Source: Desulfovibrionaceae bacterium (GTDB lineage Bacteria; Desulfobacterota; Desulfovibrionia; Desulfovibrionales; Desulfovibrionaceae). Taken from it: 64,000 nucleotides of DNA. Positions 23,684 through 33,445 of the stretch are shown here, one piece after another. A program made the translations under genes and the position numbers. The stretch spans positions 1 to 64,000 of the forward strand of contig JAQXJC010000044.1 of NCBI GenBank assembly GCA_029008115.1, given 5' to 3'. The number at the start of each line of letters is the position of its first letter. Within the stretch, counting starts at the first letter, position 1. The notes under the pieces are model-generated. The model did not search any database. It was not told the DNA's origin and saw only the letters and a list, made by a program, of their open reading frames with translations.

Positions 23684-26600
23684 CTATACGTCAAAGAGCA
23701 TTTCGAGGTCTTCGCGGGTGAGCGACTTCCAGGTGTCCTGACCGGGAATGATGGCCTCGGCCACACCGCGCTTGGCTTCCTGAAGCTTGAGAATCTTTTC
23801 CTCCACGGTGTTTTCGCAGATAAGCTTGTAGGAAAACACCTGCCGGGTCTGGCCGATGCGGTGCGTGCGGTCGGTAGCCTGACTTTCCACGGCGGGGTTC
23901 CACCACGGATCGTAGTGGATGACGTAGTCTGCGGAGGTCAGGTTCAGCCCCGTGCCGCCGGCCTTGAGGGAAATCAGGAAGATGGGAATGTCCGGGCTGC
24001 TGTTGAAGCGATCCACCTGCTCGAAGCGATCCTTGCTGGCGCCATCCAGATAGCAGAAGGGAACGCCGCTGGCGGCGAGCCACTGGCGGATGATGTGGAG
24101 CATCTGCACAAACTGCGAGAATACAAGCACCTTGTGCCCGCCCTCCACGATTTCCATGACCATGTCCTTGAAGGCTTCGAACTTGCCGGAGGGCAGGTTG
24201 TTGGAGAAGCCGGGCATGTCCAGCTTGAGCAGGCGCGGATGGCAGCATATCTGGCGTAGCTTGAGCAGGGCATCCAGAATGGACATCTGGCTCTTGGCCA
24301 GCCCTTTCTGATCCACGTCCGCCAGCACCTGTTCGCGCAGCTTGTGCGCCAGCGCGGCATAGAGGGCCTGCTGTTCGTCTTCCAGCGCGCAGCAGGTGAC
24401 GCTTTCCACCTTGGGCGGCAGGTCCTTGGCCACTTCGGCCTTGGTGCGGCGCAGGATGAAGGGACGCACGCGGGTGCGCAGATATTCCAGCGTTTCCGTA
24501 TCGCCATCCTTGATGGGCTTGATGATGCCGCGCTGGAAGGCATGCTGGGAACCGAGGAAGCCCGGCATCAGGAATTCGAACAGGGACCACAGCTCGAACA
24601 GGTTGTTCTCGATGGGCGTGCCGGAGAGGCAGAGCCGCATGCGCGAGCTGATGCGCCGCACGGAGCGGGCCGTGATGGTGTTGGGATTCTTGATGTTCTG
24701 GGCTTCATCCAGAATGACGGCATTGAAGTCGTGCTTTTCCAGTTCCTCAAGGTCGCGGCGCAGCAGGGCATAGGTGGTGATGATCAGATCAGAGTCTGCA
24801 ATGCGCTGGAACATGCCTTCGCGGCGCGTGCCATAGATGGTCAGCCGCCGCATGTCCGGCACAAACTTCTGCGCCTCGCGTTCCCAGTTGGGCAGCACGG
24901 AGGTGGGCACGACGATGAGGTTGGGGCCGGTGTATCCGTGCTCCAGCATGTGCTGGATAAAGGAGAGCGTCTGCACCGTCTTGCCCAGGCCCATTTCGTC
25001 GGCCAGAATGCCGCCGAAGCCGTATTCCGACAGGAAATTGAGGTAGGACAGGCCCTGAAGCTGATAGCCGCGCAGTTCCGCGTTCAGGCCGCGCGGCTGC
25101 GGAATGGGCCGTACTTCGCGGAAGCTGCGGATTTTTTCGCGCAGGGAATTCCAGAAGGAGTCTGTCTGCGCGCCGGGCAGGTCTTCCAGCAGGCTGTCCA
25201 GCACGGGGGCCTCGAACTGCTGGAATTTCTGCTGCGGCGGCTTGCTGGGGTCCAGACCCAGTGCCGTGAGCTTGTGCGAGAGCTTTTCCAGCCATGCTTC
25301 CGGCAGGCTCGTGTAGGAGCCGTCCTTGAGCTGGACATAGCGCTTGCCCTTGGCCCAGGCCTTCCAGATTTTTTCCAGCGGCACGGACTGGCCGTCATAT
25401 TCCACGTTGATGTCCAGTGAGAACCACTTTTCCTTCTCGTTGCTTTCCACGCTGGCTGTGATGACGGACTGGGACGTGCGCACCTTGTAGCGCGAAAGGG
25501 CCTTTTCGCCATAGACGCGGTATTTTTCCACCAGCGCGGGATAGGAATCCAGCAGGAAAGCTATGGCCTCCTCCGGTTCCAAGAACCAGAGCTTGTTGGA
25601 GCGTGACTGAAAGCCCATGTCCTCCAGTTCGTCCATAAGCCCGGCTTCCTCGTCCTGATGGCGGCGCACCAGATAGGTGGCGTTCTGATAGGTATAGCTG
25701 CCGGTCTGGAAGTCGGGGTTGGGGCCGTTCAGCAGGAACTCCCCGTGCATGGTTTCGTAAATATTTTCGATTTCCAGCGTGAGCAGGCTTCCTTCCTCGT
25801 CAAGGAAGAGCTTGGGATTGTAGGTGGCTGGCTGGAAGACCGGCTCCATGAGCTTGAGGAATTTCTGCGGCTCGTACAGCTCCGTGGCGGGCAGGCGCGT
25901 CCATACGCGGTCGAGGAATTCGGAGACCTCGGCCTGCGGCACCACGGGGGGATTATCGATGAGGTCATGCACCAGCGCGGGATGCAGGCCCGTCTGCACA
26001 GGATAGAAATTGTGCTGGTGGCACACCCACAGCGGCATCTGCCCGTGGAAGGTCACGGGCTCCTCGGCATGGTCGCGCCCGTCCTCTCCGCTGTGCTGCT
26101 GGCCGATGGGAATGGGGGGGCGCCCCTCGCGCAGCAGCAGCACGGTGAAGCTGAAGCCCTCGTCCGAAAGGTTGGGCTTGAGCTTCAGGGCGAAGGGAGC
26201 GCTTTCAATGCGGCAGGGCGTGTCCGTATCCTGCCACAGCAGGTAGTATTCGCGGCGCACGGCCCAGAAGAACCACGAGACCAGCCCGGCGGGAATTTCC
26301 ACGCGGTGTCCGTAGTAGTCGAGATGCTGGCCAATCTGGCGGGCCACAGCCGGGAGCTGGGGCGAAAGCTCGCTCCAGTCGGGGTTGCGCAGCAGTTGCT
26401 CCAGAGTAATTTCCGTATGTACGGTGGACAGGCCGGACTTGTTCTGCCTGCCGCGGAAGAGCGAGACCGAAAGCCTGCCCGGCTCGGGATAGAAGCGGAA
26501 GATCAGATAGTGCTTGCCCGCTTCGGGCTCCATGTCCGTGGCGAAGAATGAGCGGAAGCTCTGCTTCCAGTCCTTCTTGACGATGGCCTCGCTTTCCGGG

Positions 26601-26935
26601 GCGGTGACATCGTCATTGCGGAACTCATCCTGAATGCGCAGCGACAGGGCGGCCACATGACTGCAAACCCCTGTAAAAGCTTCGGTGCAGTTGCACTCAT
26701 GTTTAGTCGTGCGATCAATCAGCGTAAAGCGCAAAACCGGGGTATAGACCTGGAAGTCATCCCCCTGGATGACTCCCTGGATTTGCCAGCTGTCGCTTTC
26801 CTGCTGGATATTTATTTTTTGCACACCGCCTTCGGACAGAGTATACTGCCCCATGTCGCGGATGTACTCAGGTATGGCATCGTGGAGAAACTGCTGGTTC
26901 AGCTCCCGGACGATGTTTTTTTCAGCGCGCGTCAT
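23684..26935 (-). CDS. SNF2-family helicase with SWIM zinc finger
   Basis: A 1083-residue Swi2/Snf2-type DNA translocase. A SWIM-type zinc finger lies near the N-terminus (CNCTEAFTGVCSH), followed by a long middle region of about 400 residues of unknown fold. The helicase motor covers about residues 620-1083: motif I DEMGLGKTVQTLSF (about 643), DEAQ box (about 741), and later motifs GLNLTSADYVIHYDPWWNP and ATDRTHRIGQTRQV. This is the common bacterial HepA/SNF2 plus SWIM architecture, with roles in nucleic-acid remodelling or restart. The start is ATG 26935 with AAGGAG upstream; the frame continues 21 codons further without a site. No phage or defence partner adjoins it. Confidence 0.92.
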   Translation of the reverse strand: MTRAEKNIVRELNQQFLHDAIPEYIRDMGQYTLSEGGVQKINIQQESDSWQIQGVIQGDDFQVYTPVLRFTLIDRTTKHECNCTEAFTGVCSHVAALSLRIQDEFRNDDVTAPESEAIVKKDWKQSFRSFFATDMEPEAGKHYLIFRFYPEPGRLSVSLFRGRQNKSGLSTVHTEITLEQLLRNPDWSELSPQLPAVARQIGQHLDYYGHRVEIPAGLVSWFFWAVRREYYLLWQDTDTPCRIESAPFALKLKPNLSDEGFSFTVLLLREGRPPIPIGQQHSGEDGRDHAEEPVTFHGQMPLWVCHQHNFYPVQTGLHPALVHDLIDNPPVVPQAEVSEFLDRVWTRLPATELYEPQKFLKLMEPVFQPATYNPKLFLDEEGSLLTLEIENIYETMHGEFLLNGPNPDFQTGSYTYQNATYLVRRHQDEEAGLMDELEDMGFQSRSNKLWFLEPEEAIAFLLDSYPALVEKYRVYGEKALSRYKVRTSQSVITASVESNEKEKWFSLDINVEYDGQSVPLEKIWKAWAKGKRYVQLKDGSYTSLPEAWLEKLSHKLTALGLDPSKPPQQKFQQFEAPVLDSLLEDLPGAQTDSFWNSLREKIRSFREVRPIPQPRGLNAELRGYQLQGLSYLNFLSEYGFGGILADEMGLGKTVQTLSFIQHMLEHGYTGPNLIVVPTSVLPNWEREAQKFVPDMRRLTIYGTRREGMFQRIADSDLIITTYALLRRDLEELEKHDFNAVILDEAQNIKNPNTITARSVRRISSRMRLCLSGTPIENNLFELWSLFEFLMPGFLGSQHAFQRGIIKPIKDGDTETLEYLRTRVRPFILRRTKAEVAKDLPPKVESVTCCALEDEQQALYAALAHKLREQVLADVDQKGLAKSQMSILDALLKLRQICCHPRLLKLDMPGFSNNLPSGKFEAFKDMVMEIVEGGHKVLVFSQFVQMLHIIRQWLAASGVPFCYLDGASKDRFEQVDRFNSSPDIPIFLISLKAGGTGLNLTSADYVIHYDPWWNPAVESQATDRTHRIGQTRQVFSYKLICENTVEEKILKLQEAKRGVAEAIIPGQDTWKSLTREDLEMLFDV

Positions 26936-27085
26936 GGCACTCCTTTCCTGACAAATGCTATCCTTGGCGCAAGGTGTAGGTGCCTGCATATCACACAAGC
27001 AATCGTGAAATCAATAGCAATGGGTAAAGTTATGGATAATTTGTTCCATTTTGCAGGCGGCGGGAGAAAAATCCGGTCTTCCGTC

Positions 27086-28747
27086 ATGAAAAAGGCGAAA
27101 ATTCTGCCGCTGGCATGCTGTCTGTGCGTTATGGCGCTGCTGGCGGCCTGCGGCGGCGATGACGGGGCCGGAGGAGAGCCTGCGGCGGTTCAGCCGCGGG
27201 CTGTGGCCGGAGGGAGCGGCCCCGCTGACGGCGACCGCATCATTCTCGGTTCGCTGGGCGAAGCCTCCAACCTCATTCCCTATCTGACGGCCGATGCCGC
27301 CTCGCATTCGGTGGCCGGCCTGCTCTATGTTTCTCTGCTTCGCTATGACAGGAACCTTGCCGTGGAGCCCTATGCGGCGGAATCCTATGCCGTGCTGGAC
27401 GGGGGCAGGCGGCTGCGCTTCACGCTGCGCAGGGGCATTCTCTGGGAAGATGGCGAGGAGGTGACGGCGGAAGATGTGAAATTCACCTGGCAGCTGGTGC
27501 GCGAGCCGGCCACGGGCAGTCCCTATGCCGAGGATTTCCGGCAGGTGAAGGAATTTCACGTGCTGGATCGCTATTCCTTTGAGGTGGTGTACGATACCTA
27601 TTTTGTGCGGGCGCTGGGCACATGGATGAATCCCATTCTGCCCCGGCACGTGCTGGAAGGGCAGGATATCCGCACCACCTCCTTTGCCCGCAGGCCCGTG
27701 GGGGCCGGCCCCTACCGGCTGGCGTCCTGGGAAACGGGTTCCCGCATCACGCTGAAGGCTTCTCCCACCTATTTCGAGGGCAGGCCGCACATCAGCGAGG
27801 TCGTGTTCCGGATTATTCCCGACGTGTCCACCACCTTCATGGAGGCCGGGGCCGGCCGGCTGGATGTGGTGGATTTGACGCCGCAGCAGTATCTGCGCCA
27901 GACGAACACCCCCTGGTGGCGGCGCGAGTTCCGCAAATACGACTATCTGGCCTCGCTCTATGTCTTTCTCGGGTTCAATCTGGAGCATCCCGTGTTTCAG
28001 GACGTGCGGGTACGGCAGGCCATTTCACGGGGCATTGGGCGTGATGACCTGGTAAGGGGTGTTCTGCTGGGGCAGGGCGTGGCGGCGTTTGGCCCGTTCA
28101 AGCCGGGCACATGGGCCAGCCATCCTGATCTGCGTCCGCCGCGGCGCGATGTGGCCGCGGCGCGCCGCCTGCTGGCGGAGGCCGGCTATGCGGATACGGA
28201 CGGAGACGGCGTGCTGGAAAAGAACGGCCGTCCGCTGGCGTTCACCATTCTGACCAATCAGGGCAACGAGCAGCGCATTCTGACAGCCACGGTCATACAG
28301 GCCCAGCTCAGGGAGATTGGCATTGCCGTGAAGGTGCGCACAGTGGAGTGGGCGGCCTTTATCCGCGAGTTCGTGGACAAGGGCCGCTTCGATGCCATCA
28401 TTCTGGGATGGACGCTGCCGCCTGATCCGGACTGCTATTCCGTGTGGCACTCCTCGCAGGCCGTGCCCGGCGGGCTGAATCTGGTGCGCTACCGCAATGC
28501 GGAGGTGGACAGGCTGCTGGAAGACGCCCGATCCACGCCGGATCAGGAGGTACGTGCGGCGCTGTACCGGAAGTTTCAGGAAGTGCTGGATCGTGACCAG
28601 CCCTATTGCTTCCTGTATGTGCCGTCCGCGCTCATGGCCGTGCAGGCACGCTTCCGGGGCGTGGAGCCGGCGCAGGCCGGCATCATGTATAATTTTGACA
28701 AATGGTGGGTTCCGAAAGACTTGCAGAAATATGCGGTTACGCCGTAA
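27086..28747 (+). CDS. Peptide-binding lipoprotein (SBP_bac_5), ABC transporter
   Basis: A 553-residue extracytoplasmic solute-binding protein of the oligopeptide/dipeptide family. The lipoprotein signal ends in LLAAC (acylated Cys22). Family hallmarks are PAESYAVLD-type entry, RRGILWEDGEEVTAEDVKFTW, FEGRPHISEVVFR, VRQAISRGIGRDDLV, and KNGRPLAFTILTN. It should capture peptides, or nickel or opines in relatives. Start choice: ATG 27086 gives a clean signal peptide, but its ribosome site is poor. An upstream ATG near 27032 would add about 18 residues. No permease or ATPase genes are adjacent, so it is an orphan receptor. Confidence 0.88.
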   Translation: MKKAKILPLACCLCVMALLAACGGDDGAGGEPAAVQPRAVAGGSGPADGDRIILGSLGEASNLIPYLTADAASHSVAGLLYVSLLRYDRNLAVEPYAAESYAVLDGGRRLRFTLRRGILWEDGEEVTAEDVKFTWQLVREPATGSPYAEDFRQVKEFHVLDRYSFEVVYDTYFVRALGTWMNPILPRHVLEGQDIRTTSFARRPVGAGPYRLASWETGSRITLKASPTYFEGRPHISEVVFRIIPDVSTTFMEAGAGRLDVVDLTPQQYLRQTNTPWWRREFRKYDYLASLYVFLGFNLEHPVFQDVRVRQAISRGIGRDDLVRGVLLGQGVAAFGPFKPGTWASHPDLRPPRRDVAAARRLLAEAGYADTDGDGVLEKNGRPLAFTILTNQGNEQRILTATVIQAQLREIGIAVKVRTVEWAAFIREFVDKGRFDAIILGWTLPPDPDCYSVWHSSQAVPGGLNLVRYRNAEVDRLLEDARSTPDQEVRAALYRKFQEVLDRDQPYCFLYVPSALMAVQARFRGVEPAQAGIMYNFDKWWVPKDLQKYAVTP

Positions 28748-28821
28748 GATGCGTTCATGTCCGGCGCTGAACGCCGGCCGCGCACCCTCCGCCGTGGGGC
28801 AAGAAGCAGAGCAGGCATGGT

Positions 28822-30984
28822 ATGATTCGCATTCAGGAAATTCTTGACAAGGTGTCCGCCCGTGATCCGCACGCCAATCTGGAGCTGATCCAGCGCGCCT
28901 ATGTTTTCGCCGCCGCGCATCATGCGGGGCAGACCCGCCTTTCAGGCGAGCCGTATTTGTCGCATCCTCTGGCCGTGGCAAACACATTGGCGGAGATGGG
29001 TTTTGACGAGCCTTCTGTGGCGGCGGGCCTGCTGCATGATACGGTGGAAGACACCAAGGCCACCATTGACGAGCTGGCTGAGCAGTTCGGCGATGAGGTG
29101 GCCGACATTGTGGACGGTGTGACCAAGATCAGCCTTATCCCCTTTGAAAACAAGGAGGAGGCGCAGGCGGAGAACATCCGCAAGATGATTCTGGCCATGA
29201 GCCACGACATGCGCGTGCTCATGGTCAAGCTGGCCGACCGCATGCACAATATGAGCACGCTGGAGTTCCAGAAGGAGTACAAGCAGAAGCGCATTGCCCA
29301 GGAGACCATGGACATCTATGCGCCGCTGGCCAACCGTCTGGGGCTGTATCGCGTGAAGCAGCAGCTTGAGGACCTGAGCTTCAAGTATCTGCGGCCGGAT
29401 ATGTACAATCATATCACGGACTGGCTGGACGCGCATCAGGTGGTGGAAAAGCAGATTCTGGACACCGTGGTGGAGCAGCTGGAGATTCTGCTGGAAGAGA
29501 ACGATCTGAAGGGCTCGGTCAAGGGCCGCATCAAGCACAAGTTCAGCATCTACAAGAAGATGACGTCCCAGTCCCTGACCATGGACGAGATGCACGACAT
29601 CATGGCCTTCCGCGTGCTGGTGGACGACGTGAAGGACTGCTATGCCGTGCTGGGGCTGGTGCATTCCGTATGGAAGCCCGTGCATGGGCGCTTCAAGGAT
29701 TATATCTCCCAGCCCAAGGCCAACGGCTACCAGAGTCTGCACACCACGGTCATCGGGCCGGATGCGGAACGCATCGAAATTCAGATTCGTACCAACGCCA
29801 TGCACAGGCAGGCCGAGCACGGCGTGGCGGCGCACTGGCTCTATAAGGAAAAGGGCCGGGCCATCAATCCCAAGGACCTGGAGCAGTTCTCATGGCTGCG
29901 GGAAATTTTTGAGCGCCAGCGCGATGAAAGCGATTCCAAGGAGTTCATGCACTCCCTGAAGCTCGATCTCTTCAAGGATGAGGTCTATGTCTATACGCCC
30001 GCCGGGGATGTGAAGGAGCTGCCCGAAGGCGCCACGCCGCTGGACTTCGCTTTCCATATCCATACCAAGGTGGGGCATCACTGTTCCGGCGCCAAGGTCA
30101 ACGGCCGCCTCGTGCCGCTGGGAACTCCCCTGCAGAACGGGGATACGGTGGAAATTCTCACCGATCCGGCCCGCAATCCCAACCGCGACTGGCTGAAGAT
30201 GGTCAAAACGGCCAAGGCCCGCAGCCGCATCCAGCACTACCTGCGCACGGAGGAACGCGCCCATGCCCTGACGCTGGGGCGCGAAATGCTGGAAAAGGAA
30301 GGGCGGAAGCTCAGCCTGAACGTGTCCAAAGCCCTGAAGAAGGGCGAGCTGGCCATTGTGGCGCAGGACATGAACTACGAATCCGTGGACGATCTGCTGG
30401 CGGGCGTGGGCTATGCCAGCGTCACGCCGCGCCGTGTGCTGAACCGTCTCTATGCCGTGCTGCATCCCGATGCGCCCACCCCCGCCCCTGCCGCGGAGGA
30501 GGGGAGTGCTCCGGCCAGGGAAAAAGAATCCCGCCCCAGCGGCGGTGTGGGCATCTCTGGCGTGGATGGCGTGCTCATGCGCTTCGCCCAATGCTGCAAT
30601 CCCGTGCTGGGTGATCCCATTGTGGGCTATATCAGCCGCGGGCAGGGCGTCAGCGTGCATCGCGCCGACTGTCCCAACGTGGCCAACATGGAGCCGGAGC
30701 GCCTGATCTCCGTGCACTGGGACGGGCAGGAGCCGGAAAAGCCCTATGAGGCGCGCATCTACGTTCTTTGCCGCAACGAAAAGGGCGTGCTGGCGCAGGT
30801 GGCTGCCTGCCTCGCCCGCGATGGCGTGAATATCGAGGCGCTGGAGACCCACGGCATGGTGGACGGTCGTTCCGAAATGAACATTACCGTGGAAGTGAAG
30901 AACGTCAGCCAGCTGTACACCCTTATCGACGAAATCCGCGCCATTCCCGCCATTCTGGAAGTCGTCCGCGCCACGGAGGACTAG
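28822..30984 (+). CDS. relA: Bifunctional (p)ppGpp synthetase/hydrolase (Rel/SpoT)
   Basis: A 720-residue long RSH enzyme. The HD hydrolase domain has HHAGQTRLSGEPYLSHP and LLHDTVEDT, intact for ppGpp hydrolysis. The synthetase domain has the RIKHKFSIYKKM loop (basic, RxKD-like context of bifunctional Rel) and YISQPKANGYQSLHTTV. A TGS domain (VYVYTPAGDVKELPEGATPLD), a linker with the conserved-cysteine region (FAQCCNPVLGD) and a C-terminal ACT domain follow. It sets the stringent-response alarmone level in response to amino-acid starvation. The start is ATG 28822, 74 bases after the peptide-binding protein. Confidence 0.95.
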   Translation: MIRIQEILDKVSARDPHANLELIQRAYVFAAAHHAGQTRLSGEPYLSHPLAVANTLAEMGFDEPSVAAGLLHDTVEDTKATIDELAEQFGDEVADIVDGVTKISLIPFENKEEAQAENIRKMILAMSHDMRVLMVKLADRMHNMSTLEFQKEYKQKRIAQETMDIYAPLANRLGLYRVKQQLEDLSFKYLRPDMYNHITDWLDAHQVVEKQILDTVVEQLEILLEENDLKGSVKGRIKHKFSIYKKMTSQSLTMDEMHDIMAFRVLVDDVKDCYAVLGLVHSVWKPVHGRFKDYISQPKANGYQSLHTTVIGPDAERIEIQIRTNAMHRQAEHGVAAHWLYKEKGRAINPKDLEQFSWLREIFERQRDESDSKEFMHSLKLDLFKDEVYVYTPAGDVKELPEGATPLDFAFHIHTKVGHHCSGAKVNGRLVPLGTPLQNGDTVEILTDPARNPNRDWLKMVKTAKARSRIQHYLRTEERAHALTLGREMLEKEGRKLSLNVSKALKKGELAIVAQDMNYESVDDLLAGVGYASVTPRRVLNRLYAVLHPDAPTPAPAAEEGSAPAREKESRPSGGVGISGVDGVLMRFAQCCNPVLGDPIVGYISRGQGVSVHRADCPNVANMEPERLISVHWDGQEPEKPYEARIYVLCRNEKGVLAQVAACLARDGVNIEALETHGMVDGRSEMNITVEVKNVSQLYTLIDEIRAIPAILEVVRATED

Positions 30985-31051
30985 CTTCCGGCAGGGCTCT
31001 CTCTTCGCCGCGCATGCGGTGGAAAAAGTCTGGCGGCACGTACCGCGGGAA

Positions 31052-31081
31052 CGAAAAAACGCCCCGGAATTCCGGGGCGTC
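31052..31081 (-). terminator. Strong terminator for the MCE operon
   Basis: A perfect inverted repeat (ACGCCCCGGAATTCCGGGGCGT at 31059-31080, centred on AATT) is bordered on its left by AAAAAA, which is a T tract on the minus strand. It lies just after the last gene of the minus-strand lipid-transport operon and also between it and the Rel gene end. Confidence 0.85.
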
Positions 31082-31107
31082 TCTGTGCATGCAGGTCTGC
31101 CTTGCCG

Positions 31108-31692
31108 CTAGCGGCGGGCGGATGTCTTCAGCACGGCTTCGGCCATATCCGTTGCCAGCAGGCGCAGCAGCCGGCTCTGTGCCTGTACAAGATCGCCGAT
31201 ATTTTCGCCGCAGGACTCGCTGTAGGCGCGGTGCTCCCGCACGGGGGCATGCCCATCCTGTTCGATGGAGAACTGGGCGTCCAGCACGGCTCCTCCCTGC
31301 ACGCCTTCAAAGCGCAGCACGTCCACAGCAATGCGCAGCCCTCCGTCATCATCCTGATGCAGCAGAACATGACCGGCACGTTCCAGGCGCGGGGCCAGCG
31401 TCTCCGTCAGGGCGCGGCGCACGCCGTTCTTCAGCGGCTCAGCCCAGACATGAAACTCGGCCACATTCAGGGTGACGCCGTCCGCTCCCCGGCAGACAAT
31501 GCCGCCGCGGTCAAGATAGTCCGGCAGGGAAATGCGATCCAGGCGCACCGGAGTCCGCCCGGACAGAGGCGTCCCGGCAGGAGCATCGCCGGGGCGCGCA
31601 TCCAGCACATAATAGTGTGTTTCAGGGCTGCGGGGCATGCAGGCCGGCAGCAGCAGGGCGCAGCTGATCAGAACCGGAAAAAGCATGTTCAT
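31108..31692 (-). CDS. PqiC-like ABC-transport auxiliary lipoprotein
   Basis: A 194-residue lipoprotein (lipobox LLPAC, Cys18) of the PqiC/ABC_trans_aux family, recognised by THYYVLDARPG and VRLDRISLPDYLDRGGIV near the N-terminus. PqiC-type proteins sit in the outer membrane and dock the MCE protein bridge that carries lipids across the periplasm. The ATGA overlap with the MCE gene shows translational coupling. It is the last gene of the mlaE-mlaF-mlaD-pqiC order on the minus strand. Confidence 0.85.
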   Translation of the reverse strand: MNMLFPVLISCALLLPACMPRSPETHYYVLDARPGDAPAGTPLSGRTPVRLDRISLPDYLDRGGIVCRGADGVTLNVAEFHVWAEPLKNGVRRALTETLAPRLERAGHVLLHQDDDGGLRIAVDVLRFEGVQGGAVLDAQFSIEQDGHAPVREHRAYSESCGENIGDLVQAQSRLLRLLATDMAEAVLKTSARR

Positions 31693-32642
31693 CGGCGTTT
31701 GCCTCCTTTGCCCGTCAGCAGGGCCTCGGGGTTGCGTTCCAGCGTATCGGCCAGCGCGCGCAGGGAACGGGCGGCGGCGGCCAGCTCCTGCATGGCCTGC
31801 TGGAATTTCCGCATGGCGGGCGAATCGTTGCTCAGGGCGGACTCCGCATTGCCGAGGGTGGCGCTGGCAACCTTCAGCGTGCTGTCCGCGCTTGTGGCGG
31901 CGCCGGTCACGGCCTGCATGGCCGTCCGGAAAGAGCGCATGGTTTCCGGCAGTTCCTTCCCGGCAGCGGTGACGGCAAGGTTCAGATTGGCCGCCAGCTC
32001 GGAAGTGTCCCTCAGGGTGGCGTTCAGCTTTTTCAGCGTGTCTTCAAGCTCGCCGCTTTCCAGCAGGGCGGATATTCTGGAGAACGAGCGGCGCATCTCC
32101 TGCGCCATTTCCGCCAGGGGAATATTCTCCATGGATTTTGCCAGATTGTCCAGTGTGGAAAGCGTGGTGGGGATTTCCCTGTCTGGATTGCTGGAATAGT
32201 AGATGGGCGTTGTACCGGGGAACATGTCCAGGTCAACGCGGTATTTCCCCGTGACAAGGCTGTTCAGGTGCAGGCTGGCGCGCAGGCCGTTGTCCACCAG
32301 CCTCTTGAACACATGGTGGCGCGCATTGTCCGAAAGCTCACTGCCGCTGCGGCCGCCAAAGGCATCAGGCGAGAGCCGCACCCTGACGGCAATGAGCATG
32401 CCGCGCCGCTCCCTGGGATTGGGAGTGAGGCTGATCTTGGTCACACTGCCCAGCGGCACGCCGCGGAACACCACGGGCGCGCCCACGCTCAGGCCATTGA
32501 CGGAGCCGGAAAAATACAGGCTGTATTCCTCATCCTTGCTGAGGAGGCTTTTGCCGCCGAGCGTGACTATGCCCAGCACCAGCAGGAAAATCCCCCCCAG
32601 CACAAAGGCGCCCACACTGGCCTTGCTTATATTCCGCGCCAT
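31689..32642 (-). CDS. MCE-domain (MlaD-like) lipid transport protein
   Basis: A 317-residue protein with one N-terminal transmembrane helix (AFVLGGIFLLVLGIVTLGG) and a single MCE domain (LYFSGSVNGLSVGAPVVFRGVPLG). A long helical C-terminus follows (about residues 150-310) that would form the hexameric barrel or tube reaching into the periplasm. It binds lipids and shuttles them between membranes. The longer helical tail is more Mce/PqiB-like than the short E. coli MlaD. It is encoded between the ATPase and the PqiC-like lipoprotein. Confidence 0.88.
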   Translation of the reverse strand: MARNISKASVGAFVLGGIFLLVLGIVTLGGKSLLSKDEEYSLYFSGSVNGLSVGAPVVFRGVPLGSVTKISLTPNPRERRGMLIAVRVRLSPDAFGGRSGSELSDNARHHVFKRLVDNGLRASLHLNSLVTGKYRVDLDMFPGTTPIYYSSNPDREIPTTLSTLDNLAKSMENIPLAEMAQEMRRSFSRISALLESGELEDTLKKLNATLRDTSELAANLNLAVTAAGKELPETMRSFRTAMQAVTGAATSADSTLKVASATLGNAESALSNDSPAMRKFQQAMQELAAAARSLRALADTLERNPEALLTGKGGKRR

Positions 32643-32684
32643 AGTTTTCCCCTTGAAACGGGCCGGACGGGCCGGCGTTTCCTG

Positions 32685-33443
32685 CTATTCCGCCGCGCCG
32701 CGCAGGAGGAAGCGCCGCACCAGCGGATTTGTGTCCGGCGCTTCCAGAAGGGCGCCCGGATTGCCATGCGCCAGCGCCGTGCGGCTTCCCGCATCCAGAA
32801 AGACGGAATTGCTGCCAATGGCAAAGATGCTCGCCAGCTCGTGCGTGACAATGACAAAGGTTTTATCCAGCGTTTCCCGCAGCTCCAGAATGAGATCGTC
32901 CAGCAGGCGGGCGGAGAGCGGGTCCAGCCCGGCGGAAGGCTCGTCCAGAAAAATGATGTCAGGGTCCAGAGCCAGCGCCCGGGCCAGCCCTGCGCGCTTG
33001 CGCATGCCGCCGCTGATCTCCGAAGGATAATAGTCCTCAAATCCGGCAAGCCCTGCCATGGCCAGCTTCAGCGAGGCCTGTTCACGGATGTCCGCCGCGG
33101 ACAGGCTGGTATGCAGCTGGAGGGGGAGCCCCACGTTTTCCGCCAGCGTCATGGAGCTCCACAGGGCGCCGCTCTGAAACAGCACGCCGGCGCGGCGCAT
33201 GGCCGCCTGGCGCCGGGCAGGCGTGGCGCCCCAGAAATCAAGATCTCCGTAATGCACGCTCCCCGCGGAGGGTTCCTTCAGCCCGATGAGCACGCGGAGC
33301 AGCGTGCTCTTGCCGCAGCCGCTGCCGCCCATGATGATGAATACGTCTCCCCTGTTGATGGTGGCGTCCACATCATGCATGAGCACAAAGGAGCCGTATG
33401 ACACGGTGAGGCCGGAAATGGTGATGCAGGGGGTATTGTCCAT
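32685..33443 (-). CDS. MlaF-like ABC ATPase
   Basis: A 252-residue ABC ATPase that powers lipid transport by the MCE complex. Walker A is GGSGCGKS, the signature is ISGGMRKRAGLARALAL (the MKxR variant typical of MlaF), and Walker B is DIIFLDEPSAGLDPL. The start is ATG 33443, two bases after the permease stop, consistent with a single transcript. The C-terminal region is the usual short MlaF tail. Confidence 0.92.
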   Translation of the reverse strand: MDNTPCITISGLTVSYGSFVLMHDVDATINRGDVFIIMGGSGCGKSTLLRVLIGLKEPSAGSVHYGDLDFWGATPARRQAAMRRAGVLFQSGALWSSMTLAENVGLPLQLHTSLSAADIREQASLKLAMAGLAGFEDYYPSEISGGMRKRAGLARALALDPDIIFLDEPSAGLDPLSARLLDDLILELRETLDKTFVIVTHELASIFAIGSNSVFLDAGSRTALAHGNPGALLEAPDTNPLVRRFLLRGAAE

Positions 33444-33445
33444 GC

